63,200 bases of DNA from Acidimicrobiales bacterium (GCA_017883135.1 JADGOE010000010.1:1-63200), one strand, 5' to 3'. Positions 1 through 9,838 are shown, counted from the stretch's first letter. Notes: generated from the sequence alone by a model not told the origin. Program-made: numbers and translations.

Positions 1-4
1 GTGA

Positions 5-622
5 GGCAGAACTGTCGAGAAGAATCGCGCGAGTTCCTCACGACTGGCCTCCACTGCTCCAGACTACATCGCGCGTACTAACTGTCGGGGGCTCCTTACC
101 TCGGGGACCCTGAACCTGACCCTGAGCGCAGATGTCGGGGTCGGGTTCAGCAACTTCACCGGCAAGATGGCCCCTGGTGACACCGACAACGTCTACGTCA
201 ACCTCAGCAACACCGGCACCCTGGCCACAGCGGCCGGCATGACGCTGTGGGTGGCCGGTACCCCGGCCAACGCCCTGACCAACGGCACCGCCCCCAGCGA
301 AGGACTGACCGTGACGGCAACCGAGTGCTCGGTGGCATGGACGTTGGCAACCGGCGTGTGCTCCGGATCCACGATGCCGATCCTGGCCGCGGCCCAGATC
401 AGCACCATGAACACCGCCGGGACAGCGGTGAGCCTGTCCGGCATTCCTTCGTTGGCAGCTGCAACCGGCCAAGTGGCCCATGTCCAGGTCAGCCTCGGCC
501 TGGTCGCCACGGAGACGTCCACCAACGGCGTGGCCCCGACCCCTACGGTCCAGGGGTTGTCCACCACACTTGCGTACACCTTCACCGAGCAGCAGCGCAC
601 CGGTGTGGCTACCAACCAATAG
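5..622 (+). CDS. TasA/camelysin-like secreted protein, 5' end broken or outside the window
   Basis: The reading frame is open from base 5 to the TAG at 620-622 and resembles the TasA/CalY family of SipW-type exported surface or matrix proteins. The family signature is visible as a stretch reading SGTLNLTLSA, then MAPGDTDNVYVNLSNTGTL, a beta-rich core with two cysteines and a Thr/Ser-rich composition. Bases 2-4 are an in-frame TGA, and no ATG, GTG or TTG occurs in this frame before ATG 167. Starting at 167 would delete the conserved first strand, so the gene is either frameshifted near its signal peptide or decayed. It lies 11 nt before a second secreted gene, and both proteins end in a TNQ tail. 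Family assignment is by motif recognition only. Confidence 0.55.
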   Translation, partial: GRTVEKNRASSSRLASTAPDYIARTNCRGLLTSGTLNLTLSADVGVGFSNFTGKMAPGDTDNVYVNLSNTGTLATAAGMTLWVAGTPANALTNGTAPSEGLTVTATECSVAWTLATGVCSGSTMPILAAAQISTMNTAGTAVSLSGIPSLAAATGQVAHVQVSLGLVATETSTNGVAPTPTVQGLSTTLAYTFTEQQRTGVATNQ

Positions 623-633
623 CAGGCTGGGCA

Positions 634-1176
634 GTGAGCAAGCACCACACATCCCGCACGGAACGCAGGACGATCGCACTCGCTGCCGTCCTGGTGTGCG
701 CGGTACTCGTGGCACCCGTCCATGCGGAAGCTGCCGCCAGCCGAGGCACGGCAGCCGGCAGCGAGTCGGTCCCAAGTGGGACATGGACGGCGACGGCCGG
801 GCCGACGTCGATGACCTTCACCACCACCGCGAACCAGACGTCGACGGTCACCAACACCGGAACCATCGCCCTCAGCGCCATCAGCTACAAGGTCACCATC
901 TCGAACCCGGCGTCGGGCTCACCCACCTTCAAGATCTTTGCCTGCGCAGTGGCCTGGGTGTCCAATCTCTGCGGTGGAAGCGCGGGAACCCAGGCCGGAG
1001 GGTCCCTGGCAAAGAACACCACCACCACCGTCACGTCGACCGTCGTGCCAGCGGTTGGAGGAAAGGTCTACCTCCAGGTCGAACCCGCCGCCGTCGGGTC
1101 GTCGGTGACGTTGACCCTGGGTACGTCGATCACCTCGCCGACCCAGCTTCGAACAGCGGTCAAGACCAATCAGTAG
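634..1176 (+). CDS. Secreted Thr/Ser-rich TasA-like surface protein
   Basis: A 180-residue protein starting at GTG 634, chosen because it gives a classic signal peptide: a positive N-region (about residues 2-13), a hydrophobic core reading ALAAVLVCAVLVAPV, and an AEAAA cleavage region near residue 32. The mature part is rich in Thr, Ser, Ala and Val and contains a TNTGTIALS motif like the NTGTL strand of the preceding protein, plus two cysteines. It ends in RTAVKTNQ, echoing the RTGVATNQ tail of the upstream protein, so the two are probably diverged tandem paralogues. An extracellular structural or matrix role is inferred from the family. No sortase motif or membrane anchor is visible. Confidence 0.65.
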   Translation: MSKHHTSRTERRTIALAAVLVCAVLVAPVHAEAAASRGTAAGSESVPSGTWTATAGPTSMTFTTTANQTSTVTNTGTIALSAISYKVTISNPASGSPTFKIFACAVAWVSNLCGGSAGTQAGGSLAKNTTTTVTSTVVPAVGGKVYLQVEPAAVGSSVTLTLGTSITSPTQLRTAVKTNQ

Positions 1177-1463
1177 CAGGCGAACGCGACGGGCGGTCCA
1201 TCCCTCCAACTCGGGCGCATCGGCAAGGCCGATGACCGGAGAAGTCTGTGCGGGGACAGCCATCCACCGGATGGTGCCGGTCGAGAGGTGGCCGGTGCAA
1301 GAGGGAGCGTAGAAACCGCGGTTCGCTCCAGCGGGACACGTCGTGTGCATGAACCGGTGACGGGTGAATGTTCTGTGCCATCGTTGCCTCCCTCGCCGGC
1401 GACTCTGCGCGCGCACCGCAGTGAAGGCATCCAGATGGGTCGGAGGTACTCCGCCAGGTGCAG
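1177..1463. other. Non-coding gap with a small perfect hairpin
   Basis: No convincing gene is seen here. A perfect hairpin with a 6-bp stem and 3-nt loop (CCATCC-ACC-GGATGG, 1260-1274) lies about 85 nt after the second surface-protein gene. It has no T-tract, so it is only a weak terminator candidate. Confidence 0.3.
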
Positions 1464-1469
1464 TACCGT
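1464..1469 (+). promoter_or_regulatory. -10 box TACCGT for a leaderless phosphatase transcript
   Basis: TACCGT fits the actinobacterial TANNNT -10 pattern and ends 7 nt before GTG 1477, so transcription would begin at about the start codon. The same geometry recurs at other genes in the window. No clear -35 is seen. Confidence 0.45.
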
Positions 1470-1476
1470 GGCGGCG

Positions 1477-2016
1477 GTGCGAACCGGCGATCACGTGGGG
1501 GAAGGGACGGTCGCGGCGAAGTCGGTCCTGCTCACGCTGTGTACGGGGAACGCGGCGCGTTCGGTGATGGCTGGCGCCATGCTCGAGCTCTCGCAACTGC
1601 GGATCGTGACGGCTGGCACCCATGTGGTCGAGGGGCAGCCGATGAGCCGGAGGACGAGGGATGCACTGGCATCGGTCGGGATGAGAGCCGACGGCCACCG
1701 GAGCCACCAGCTCACCGACCGCGATGTCGAAGACGCCGATCTGATACTCGCCATGGCCGGCGAGCACGTGCACTACATCCGCCGCACCCATCCCCGGGCG
1801 GCGTCGAAGACCGTCTCGATCAAGCGGCTGTGGCGCGATCTGCCCGACGGGCCGGCGCCGCTGGGTGAGCGCCTGGGCGCGCTGGGCCTGTCCGATCTGA
1901 CTGTCGAGTCATGGGAGGACGTGGAGGACCCTGCCGGCGGGGAGGACGACGTCTATCTCTCCTGCGCGAAGGAACTCGCCGTCCTCTGCGCCGACCTCTT
2001 GCCCCGCCTGGCCTGA
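1477..2016 (+). CDS. Low-molecular-weight protein tyrosine phosphatase / arsenate reductase-like
   Basis: A 179-residue phosphatase of the LMW-PTP fold. The P-loop CTGNAARS matches C-x5-R-S and lies about 20 residues from the N-terminus, as usual. Near the C-terminus an EDPAGG..DVY segment provides the DP loop with the general-acid aspartate. It should hydrolyse phosphotyrosine-type substrates; arsenate reductases share the fold and cannot be excluded. The frame is open much further upstream, with an alternative ATG at 1435. GTG 1477 is preferred because it fits family length and a -10 box sits 7 nt upstream. It is a single gene facing the convergent DUF4395 gene. Confidence 0.75.
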   Translation: MRTGDHVGEGTVAAKSVLLTLCTGNAARSVMAGAMLELSQLRIVTAGTHVVEGQPMSRRTRDALASVGMRADGHRSHQLTDRDVEDADLILAMAGEHVHYIRRTHPRAASKTVSIKRLWRDLPDGPAPLGERLGALGLSDLTVESWEDVEDPAGGEDDVYLSCAKELAVLCADLLPRLA

Positions 2017-2035
2017 CTGGCCGCGGGGAGGCATC

Positions 2036-2536
2036 TCAGCGGGGAGCTGACCGAGAGAGCTGTGGATGGCGCAGGGAGATGTCCGCGCAGGCCACGCACA
2101 CGTCATCGGGAACGACCCCGACCTTCATCAACACGCCGAATGCTTTGCAACCGAGGCACAGCCCGAAGGCCGCCTCGAGGAATGCGGCCGCGGCCAGCAT
2201 GGCGGTGACCACCCAGGTGGCGGTGCCCAGGCCCAATCCGTACCAGAGCACCAGGGCGGTTGTGGAGAAGGCCACCCCGATGGCCTGGGCGAAGCGCTTC
2301 GGCGGTCCGGCCACCAGGCGGGGCTCGCCCGGGACGCGGGGGGCGACCACTCTGGTGGCGAACTGGCCCAGCGGGCTCAGGGTGGGCCCGGACACGACCC
2401 GGGCCCAGAAGCCGTAGGCCAGCGGGAAGAGGATCCAGTGCTGGCGGAAGGTGATGGCCGCCACGCACATGACGACCACCCCGGTGGCCACTGTCCGCGC
2501 TGCATTGTCGTTGACCGGATTCGGGAAACTGAACAC
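2036..2536 (-). CDS. DUF4395 integral membrane protein
   Basis: A 166-residue membrane protein matching my recollection of the DUF4395 family. An N-terminal PNPVNDNAARTVA motif is followed by four hydrophobic segments at about residues 18-30, 33-50, 85-105 and 108-125. Cysteines occur as GLCLGCK at the end of the last segment and CVAC near the C-terminus, a possible metal or disulfide pair. Function is unknown; in other actinobacteria the family often lies near thioredoxin or sulfurtransferase genes, which are not seen here. The GTG start is preceded by an AT-rich patch with a well-placed -10 box, implying a leaderless transcript. It converges with the phosphatase gene. Confidence 0.75.
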   Translation of the reverse strand: MFSFPNPVNDNAARTVATGVVVMCVAAITFRQHWILFPLAYGFWARVVSGPTLSPLGQFATRVVAPRVPGEPRLVAGPPKRFAQAIGVAFSTTALVLWYGLGLGTATWVVTAMLAAAAFLEAAFGLCLGCKAFGVLMKVGVVPDDVCVACADISLRHPQLSRSAPR

Positions 2537-2542
2537 CTAGAT

Positions 2543-2548
2543 AGTTTA
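2543..2548 (-). promoter_or_regulatory. -10 box TAAACT for the DUF4395 gene
   Basis: On the minus strand TAAACT is followed by exactly 6 nt and then GTG 2536. A -35-like GAGACA lies about 17 nt further upstream. The local AT richness stands out in this GC-rich region. Confidence 0.6.
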
Positions 2549-2670
2549 CTTGTTCTGTCAGGTTTTGTCTCGGGGAGCGGAGGGTGCATCGAATGGTGGA
2601 GGCGTCGGCCTGTCGTGGGTCAGCTTCTGGCCCGGGGCCCGACGTCGGTGGATTGTGACCCTCGGGGTGC

Positions 2671-3387
2671 TCAGATCCGGTGGACCTGGCGGAGTCCGGC
2701 CCATGCGAAGTCGGCCAGCCGGGCTGCCAGACCCGAAGCCTCATCGGCCTGGCGTGGGCCGATCACCGAGGCGCCGGTCGCCGAGCCGTCGGCGGAGGGT
2801 GGCTCCGCTCGGTGGGCGTCCAGCCAGTGGCGACTCGCGCCCTCGGCCATGCCCACCACCGCGTGGGCCAGCAGTAGCCGGTGCGCAGGGTCGAGCCCGG
2901 CGTCGATGAGTGGATCGATGGCTTCGGCGAGCGTCTCCTCCACCCGGCGTAGCGCCGCCCCGAGCTCGGGGTCGTCGGGCGCGTCCCGGCCATAGAGGAG
3001 CCGGAAGGCCTGTTCGTTGCCGACCATCAGCTCGAAGTAGGCGGCGAAGCCAAGCTCGACTTGTTGGCGCGGTCCTTGCGCAGTGGCGGTGGCGGTCACG
3101 ATCCGACTGACCAGTTCACGCGAGAAGACGTCCATCAACTCGAGGTAGAGGGCCCGCTTGGAGTCGAAGTGCTGGTACACGAGGGGTTTGGTGACCCCTG
3201 CCGCCTCGGCGATGTCGTCCATGGTGGTGGCCGCGTAGCCGTGTTCGGCGAACAGGCACAAGGCCACGTCGAAGAGCTGGCGGCGACGGGCGTCCGCAGT
3301 CAGGCGCCGACCGCTGGGAACGACACCGCGCCGTGGGCGCCCGGCTGGGCCGCGGTGCGTGGTGAGTGCAGCGTTCATGCCGGTCAT
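2671..3387 (-). CDS. TetR/AcrR-family transcriptional regulator
   Basis: A 238-residue one-component regulator. Residues about 31-80 form the TetR DNA-binding domain: a first helix (RRRQLFDVALCLFAEHG), then YAATTMDDIAEAAGVTKPLVYQHF, which carries the helix-turn-helix and the usual xxYxHF end. The C-terminal two-thirds is helical and variable, as expected for the ligand-binding and dimer domain, with a late LAHAVVGMAEGASRHWL segment. The start could be ATG 3387 or ATG 3378; both precede the N-terminal arm. A long same-strand frame running to 4122 is not needed, because the conserved domain starts here. No operator palindrome is identified, and targets are unknown. Confidence 0.85.
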   Translation of the reverse strand: MTGMNAALTTHRGPAGRPRRGVVPSGRRLTADARRRQLFDVALCLFAEHGYAATTMDDIAEAAGVTKPLVYQHFDSKRALYLELMDVFSRELVSRIVTATATAQGPRQQVELGFAAYFELMVGNEQAFRLLYGRDAPDDPELGAALRRVEETLAEAIDPLIDAGLDPAHRLLLAHAVVGMAEGASRHWLDAHRAEPPSADGSATGASVIGPRQADEASGLAARLADFAWAGLRQVHRI

Positions 3388-3437
3388 GGTAGCCCTGGGT
3401 CGGAATTCGGCGCCGCCACTGCCCGATCCGCCCCGAG

Positions 3438-4499
3438 TCACAGCGCAGGAAGCACGGCGGCGATCTTCCGGGGCAGGTCCGCGAGCGAGAAGTGTGCGGC
3501 GGCCACGGCCAGATTGTGGTTGAGGAGACCCTGGTCGGGAGCGCCCAGCCATGCTCCGAGCCGGTCCATCTCGGTGAGGGGGAACCATCGGAACCCGAAC
3601 GCGGCCAGTTCCCGGGCCACCGGGTACGGCCCGATGGCCAGCGGCCGTCGGTGGACGACCGACTCGATGGTCGGATTGCCGAATCCCTCCCAGGTGGACG
3701 GCAGCGCGACCACGTCTGAGGCCTGGTAGGCATCGTGGATGGCCACCCCGTCCTCGCCTCCGGGAGGTCCGAGGATCACCCGGCAACTCGCCGCCCCGAC
3801 CAGTGTGTCGAGCTCCGGGCCGTACCCGTCCTCGGCCGGCCCGAGCAGCCAGTAGGTGGCGCCCAACGCGGTGGCGACGGCGATCCCTCCGGCCACGTTC
3901 TTTCGGGGGATGGCCCTGGTCGGCTGCAGCACCAGGCGTTCGCCCTGATCCACGTCGAGGGAGGCACGCAACTGCGCCGCGCGGTCGGATCGACCGGCCG
4001 CGGCCGCCCCGATGCCGCCGCCCCTGGCTCCGGTGGCAAAGGCGTTGTAGATGGTGGCAGCGGCGATGCCCCGTTCCGCCAGCTGGCGCCGGCTCAGTTC
4101 GTTGATGGTCACGTGGCTCCACCGAGGGTGGTCTGGCGGGGCCGGGAAGTCGATGAACCGGGACCGCTGCCAGGGGAGGTCGTGGTGGTGGAAGACCGCG
4201 GGCCGGCCGGCCACGACCTCGACCACCACGCTGGCCGCGTTCGGATTGAGGGGGATCGAGCAGAGGTTCTCCACGATCACCAGGTCGACGTCGTCCAACG
4301 CGGCCGCCACCTCAGACCGCGTGGGTGGCTCGTCGGCGCCGATGGAGAGCCCGGGGAGGAGCCGGTCCACCGGACCGCTGCCGGCCACGGTGACCGTGGT
4401 GAATCCGAGGGTGACAAGGGCGTGTTGCCACTTGGCCGCCTCGATGGCGACGCCGTCTGATCCCCCGAGACGAAAGGAGAGAAGGGCTGCGGTCGGAAT
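3438..4499 (-). CDS. GT-B family glycosyltransferase, probably starting at ATT
   Basis: A 353-residue retaining-type glycosyltransferase (GT4-like). The N-terminal Rossmann half begins LLSFRLGGSDGVAIEAAKW, typical of the first strand and acceptor loop. The C-terminal half has QPTRAIPRKN and the sugar-nucleotide site ALPSTWEGFGNPTIES, including the conserved glutamates. The first ATG/GTG candidate in frame (GTG 4388) would remove the whole first strand. The frame is open to a TAG at 4623-4625 but contains no ATG, GTG, TTG or CTG. ATT 4499 gives the expected N-terminus and has TACGGT exactly 6 nt upstream. The substrate is unknown. GDP-mannose dehydratase nearby suggests surface polysaccharide or glycolipid work. 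Confidence 0.75.
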   Translation of the reverse strand: MPTAALLSFRLGGSDGVAIEAAKWQHALVTLGFTTVTVAGSGPVDRLLPGLSIGADEPPTRSEVAAALDDVDLVIVENLCSIPLNPNAASVVVEVVAGRPAVFHHHDLPWQRSRFIDFPAPPDHPRWSHVTINELSRRQLAERGIAAATIYNAFATGARGGGIGAAAAGRSDRAAQLRASLDVDQGERLVLQPTRAIPRKNVAGGIAVATALGATYWLLGPAEDGYGPELDTLVGAASCRVILGPPGGEDGVAIHDAYQASDVVALPSTWEGFGNPTIESVVHRRPLAIGPYPVARELAAFGFRWFPLTEMDRLGAWLGAPDQGLLNHNLAVAAAHFSLADLPRKIAAVLPAL

Positions 4500-4505
4500 G
4501 GCGTC

Positions 4506-4511
4506 ACCGTA
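4506..4511 (-). promoter_or_regulatory. -10 box TACGGT preceding an ATT start
   Basis: Minus-strand TACGGT, then 6 nt (GACGCC), then ATT 4499. The spacing equals that of several ATG/GTG leaderless genes in the window. Confidence 0.5.
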
Positions 4512-4623
4512 GCTGGCGACACCGCACCCGTAGCTGTCCCGTCGTACGGGCTGACTCGTCCCGTCCGTCCCGTCCGGGCTGCCCGCTGGTGCATCGCGCG
4601 CGAATGGGGGTCCGGGATGGGAC

Positions 4624-4629
4624 TACCGT
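4624..4629 (+). promoter_or_regulatory. -10 box TACCGT for enoyl-CoA hydratase
   Basis: TACCGT is followed by 6 nt and GTG 4636, a leaderless arrangement divergent from the glycosyltransferase. Confidence 0.5.
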
Positions 4630-4635
4630 CGTGCA

Positions 4636-6515
<1,880 letters not shown>

Positions 6516-6533
6516 CAGTTGGTCACGGCAGGC

Positions 6534-7418
6534 ATGGCGGCGATCCACGCCGACCCGCTCGGACTCCTGGTGGCATTCGGCGCGGGGATGCTGTCGTTTC
6601 TCTCGCCGTGCGTCCTCCCGCTGGTGCCGGCCTACTTGTCGATGGTGTCGGGGCTGTCCGCCGCCGAGTTGAGCGCCCTGCACCCCGCCCCCCGTCCGAC
6701 GGCGCTGGTCCCGGTACCGACCGGCGTGACGACCGAACAGGCGGTGGAGCCCCCGGAGGCGTCGATCGAGGCGATCGGCCCGACAGCGGCGGACCTGCGG
6801 CGGGAGCGGAGCATGTTGGTGCGGGGGATCCTCGCCTTCATCGCCGGTTTCACCGTCGTTTTCACCATCCTCGGGGCGTCTGCGTCGGCGATCGGCCGGC
6901 TGTTCCTCACCCACCAGCGATTACTCGAGATCGTCTCGGGCCTGCTCATCGTGGCATTCGGTTCGCTGCTGGTGGCAATGGCCGCCGGTGTCACCCTTCC
7001 GATGGCGGTGTCAGGAGAGCGTCGCTTCGTGGTCCGCCCCTCGGTGCTCGGCGCCTGGGCGCCACCGGTCATGGGAATGGCCTTCGCCTTCGCCTGGACG
7101 CCCTGCATCGGGCCGGTGCTGGGCAGCGTGCTGACCCTGGCTGCCGGCACCGGCGGGTCCGCCGCCGGGGGCATCGCCCTTCTGCTGGCCTACTCCCTCG
7201 GTCTCGGGGTGCCGTTCCTCCTCAGTGGCCTTGCCTTCGGCCGGATGACCGATGTGCTGGCCCGTGTGCGGAGCCGGCTGCGCCTGGTCGACCTGGTGGG
7301 AGGTGTGGTGCTGGTCGTCTTCGGCGTGCTCCTCGTGACGGGCAACGTGGCGATCATCTCGGACCACATCTCCAATTGGCTGCGTGACCTGCACCTGAGC
7401 CGCTTGTCCTCCAGCTGA
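6534..7418 (+). CDS. ccdA: Cytochrome c biogenesis thiol transporter CcdA
   Basis: A DsbD/CcdA-type membrane protein of about 294 residues that carries reducing power across the membrane to keep apocytochrome and CcmG thiols reduced. The two membrane cysteines are in LSPCVLPLVP (first segment) and WTPCIGPVLG (fourth segment), each with the flanking prolines of the family. About six hydrophobic segments are visible. Odd is a loop of about 60 Pro/Thr/Glu-rich residues between segments 1 and 2, longer than in compact CcdA proteins. TTG 6519 is an alternative start; ATG 6534 has GGCAGG just upstream. It sits at the head of the ccm operon, which fits its electron-donor role. Confidence 0.9.
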   Translation: MAAIHADPLGLLVAFGAGMLSFLSPCVLPLVPAYLSMVSGLSAAELSALHPAPRPTALVPVPTGVTTEQAVEPPEASIEAIGPTAADLRRERSMLVRGILAFIAGFTVVFTILGASASAIGRLFLTHQRLLEIVSGLLIVAFGSLLVAMAAGVTLPMAVSGERRFVVRPSVLGAWAPPVMGMAFAFAWTPCIGPVLGSVLTLAAGTGGSAAGGIALLLAYSLGLGVPFLLSGLAFGRMTDVLARVRSRLRLVDLVGGVVLVVFGVLLVTGNVAIISDHISNWLRDLHLSRLSSS

Positions 7419-7508
7419 GCCGGCGTGCGGCCGGCACGATCGCCGCGTCGTGTCCCCGGGCGTCGGCCGGGGCCGGGGGCTCGCCTGGCTCCTGAACCCC
7501 GGCCCTCG

Positions 7509-7514
7509 TAGCAT
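7509..7514 (+). promoter_or_regulatory. Possible -10 box TAGCAT of the ccm operon
   Basis: TAGCAT lies 12 nt before ATG 7527, with GGAGGG between. It would give a very short leader. It is weaker than the fixed-spacing cases because the gene also has a Shine-Dalgarno sequence. Confidence 0.3.
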
Positions 7515-7526
7515 GGAGGGACGGTT

Positions 7527-8243
7527 ATGGCCTCAGCAGCTCCCCCCTCCTCCGCAATTTCCCTCCACGACGCCGTCGCGTTGTCGGGGCGGTTCCCCTT
7601 GCTCGCCGGCGTCGACCTCGAGGTCGACGCCGGCGAGTCGGTGCTGGTCGACGGGCCGAACGGCGCGGGGAAGACCAGCCTGCTCCGGGTCTGTGCGGGG
7701 CTGGTGCCCCTCGCCTCGGGCCGGGTGACCGTGCTCGGTCTCGATCCGGTGCTCCGGCGCACCCAGGTCCGGCGCCGGGTCGGGTTGCTCTCCCACGCCT
7801 CCCACCTCTACGACGACCTCACCGTGCGGGAGAACGTGAGGTTCGCCGTCCGGTGCGCCGGGGCCGATGCCGACCGGATCGATCCTGCTTGTGAGCGGTT
7901 GGGACTGACCGGCCGTTTGCTGAAGACCCCCGCCTCCAAGCTCTCGGCCGGGCAGCGCCGCCGGGTGGCCCTGGCGGTGCTGGCTGCCCGCTGGCCCGAG
8001 CTGTGGCTGCTCGACGAACCGCACGCCGGTCTCGACGGGACGGCCCGCTCCGTTCTGAACGAGCTGATCGGTGAGGCGGCCTCCACCGGCATCACCGTGG
8101 TCATCGCCTCGCACGAGGCCGATCTGGTGGAGTCACTGGTGACGCGTGCGGTGACCATCACCGGCGGGCGGGTGAGCGCCGAGAGGAACATCGTGGCCGC
8201 GACCGGCAGGCAGCCCGGGGGGGACGTGGCTCATGTGGCGTGA
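7527..8243 (+). CDS. ccmA: Heme exporter ABC ATPase CcmA
   Basis: A 238-residue ABC ATPase that powers release of holo-CcmE in System I cytochrome c maturation. Walker A is GPNGAGKTS (about residues 43-51), the signature region is LSAGQRRRVALA, Walker B is LWLLDEPHAGLD, and the H-loop histidine lies in VIASHEADL. GGAGGG upstream of ATG supports the start. It overlaps ccmB by 11 nt, so the ATPase and permease are translationally coupled. It is the first of eight tightly packed ccm genes. Confidence 0.92.
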   Translation: MASAAPPSSAISLHDAVALSGRFPLLAGVDLEVDAGESVLVDGPNGAGKTSLLRVCAGLVPLASGRVTVLGLDPVLRRTQVRRRVGLLSHASHLYDDLTVRENVRFAVRCAGADADRIDPACERLGLTGRLLKTPASKLSAGQRRRVALAVLAARWPELWLLDEPHAGLDGTARSVLNELIGEAASTGITVVIASHEADLVESLVTRAVTITGGRVSAERNIVAATGRQPGGDVAHVA

Positions 8244-8904
8244 GACCGTCCTGGTGGCGGGCAAGGACCTCCGCATCGAGGCACGGTCGCGGGTAGCCCT
8301 CTCGCAGGTGGCGCCGTTCGGGATCGTGGCACTGGTCCTGTTCGCCTTCGCCCTCGGCCCCGACCGTGCGCTCATGGCCAAAGGTGCCCCAGGCCTCTTC
8401 TGGGTGGCCGTCCTCTTCTGCACCGTGCTGGCCATCCAGCGCAGTGTCTCGGTCGAGTCGGTGGACGGTGCCCGTGACGGACTGCGTCTCTCCGGGCTCG
8501 ACCCGGCCGGCGTGTTCCTCGGCAAGGCGGCGGCAGTCGCCGTCCAGCTGGTGGTGCTCGAAGCGCTGCTCGGGGTCGGGGTGGTGCTCCTCTACGGCGC
8601 CCGGATCGACGTGCCCTGGCTGATCGTGGCGTCCTGCGCTCTCGGGACGGTCGGGTTGGCGGTCACCGGCACGCTGTACGGCGCCCTGTCGGCCGGTCTC
8701 CGGGTGCGGGAGACCCTGCTGCCCTTCCTGCTACTGCCCATCGTGGCCCCGGTACTGCTGGCCGGCACCCGCATCTGGCAGGCGGCCATGGCCGGAGGCG
8801 TTCCGGCCGACGGAACTCAGTGGCTTCGGCTGCTGGTCATGTTCGACGCGGTGTACCTGGCCCTCGGGGTCGTCATCTACGGGCCCATCATGGAGTCCGC
8901 GTGA
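8233..8904 (+). CDS. ccmB: Heme exporter membrane subunit CcmB
   Basis: A 223-residue permease with about six hydrophobic segments, starting ATG 8233 inside the end of ccmA. The N-terminal KDLRIEARSR and the middle QRSVSVESVDGARDGLRLSGLDP segment are characteristic of CcmB and form the coupling region to CcmA. It forms the CcmAB(C) complex in the cytoplasmic membrane. Its stop overlaps the ccmC GTG start by GTGA. Confidence 0.9.
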   Translation: MWRETVLVAGKDLRIEARSRVALSQVAPFGIVALVLFAFALGPDRALMAKGAPGLFWVAVLFCTVLAIQRSVSVESVDGARDGLRLSGLDPAGVFLGKAAAVAVQLVVLEALLGVGVVLLYGARIDVPWLIVASCALGTVGLAVTGTLYGALSAGLRVRETLLPFLLLPIVAPVLLAGTRIWQAAMAGGVPADGTQWLRLLVMFDAVYLALGVVIYGPIMESA

Positions 8905-9686
8905 GTCCGGACACGACGACGGCCCACCCGCCCGCCCCGGCGGTACGCACCTCGTGGACGGTGCGGATCGTCGGCATCGTCGCGCTGGCGGCCACCACGA
9001 TCACCGTCTGGCTGGGTTTGTGGGTGACGCCGCCCGACCAGGTCCAGGGCGACCTGGTGCGCCTGGTCTACATCCATCCGGGCCTGGCCTGGGTGGCGCT
9101 GTACCTTGCGTTCGGCCTGGCCGCCGCGGCCAGCCTCCTCTATCTGTGGCCCCGTACCCGCTCGCTGTTCTGGGACCGCCTGGCCGCGTCCGCGGTGGAG
9201 GTCGGCGTGGTCTTCAACGTGTGTACGCTGATCTCCGGCTCGATCTGGGGCAGGCCGACATGGGGCGTGTGGTGGGCGTGGGACGCACGTCTGACCAGCA
9301 CCGCCGTCCTCTTGATCCTCTTCCTCGGGTACATGGCTCTCCGCCGGGTACCTGCCGAGCCCGAAGTGCGGGCCAAGCGCAGCGCCTTCGTCGCACTCTT
9401 CGCCGCCGTGGACATTCCCATCGTGCACTTCTCGGTGCTGTGGTGGAAGACCCTCCACCAGGGGGCGACCGTGCTCAATCCGAACCTGTCGCCGACCATC
9501 CACGGGTCGATGGCCTGGACGTTGCTGCTCGGCTTCGTGGCCCTCACCTTGGTCTTCGTGTGGATGCTGCTGGTCCGCTATCGGATCGGCGTCCTCGAGG
9601 ACTGGCTGGGGGTGGGCGAGCTCGACGTGGCCCTCCGCGAGCGCCAGGCCGAGGGAGCGACAGTCGACGAGGGCGAGGCCGCCTGA
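8901..9686 (+). CDS. ccmC: Heme handling protein CcmC
   Basis: A 261-residue six-helix membrane protein that loads heme onto CcmE. The periplasmic tryptophan-rich loop WGVWWAWDARLT is diagnostic, and the flanking heme-ligand histidines are in YIHPGLAW and in IPIVHFSVLWW. GTG 8901 is chosen because it overlaps the ccmB stop by GTGA and gives normal length; a longer frame begins at 8820. The C-terminal tail is acidic and hydrophilic. Its stop overlaps the next ATG (TGATG). Confidence 0.93.
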   Translation: MSPDTTTAHPPAPAVRTSWTVRIVGIVALAATTITVWLGLWVTPPDQVQGDLVRLVYIHPGLAWVALYLAFGLAAAASLLYLWPRTRSLFWDRLAASAVEVGVVFNVCTLISGSIWGRPTWGVWWAWDARLTSTAVLLILFLGYMALRRVPAEPEVRAKRSAFVALFAAVDIPIVHFSVLWWKTLHQGATVLNPNLSPTIHGSMAWTLLLGFVALTLVFVWMLLVRYRIGVLEDWLGVGELDVALRERQAEGATVDEGEAA

Positions 9687-9838
9687 TGAAGTACGTCGCT
9701 TCCGGCTACTCCATCACCATGGGCATCCTCTTCCTCTACGGCGTTCAGCTGGTGTGGCGGCGCCGCCGGCTGACTCGGGCGGTGCAGAAGGTCGAGTCCT
9801 CCGCGTACGCCGTGGTGATCGGGGAGGACGGTCGATGA
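9686..9838 (+). CDS. ccmD: Small membrane protein in the CcmD position
   Basis: A 50-residue protein with one hydrophobic helix (about residues 8-23) followed by a basic WRRRRLTRAV segment. This matches the size, topology and position of CcmD, which helps release holo-CcmE from CcmABC. Sequence identity in CcmD is low, so the call rests on position between ccmC and ccmE and on the overlaps at both ends (TGATG with ccmC, ATGA with ccmE). Confidence 0.75.
   Translation: MKYVASGYSITMGILFLYGVQLVWRRRRLTRAVQKVESSAYAVVIGEDGR

Noticed and set aside
2671-4122. Single 483-residue protein joining an extra N-terminus to the TetR regulator
   Set aside because: The extra part is a shadow of the glycosyltransferase gene in another frame; TetR homology begins near ATG 3387.
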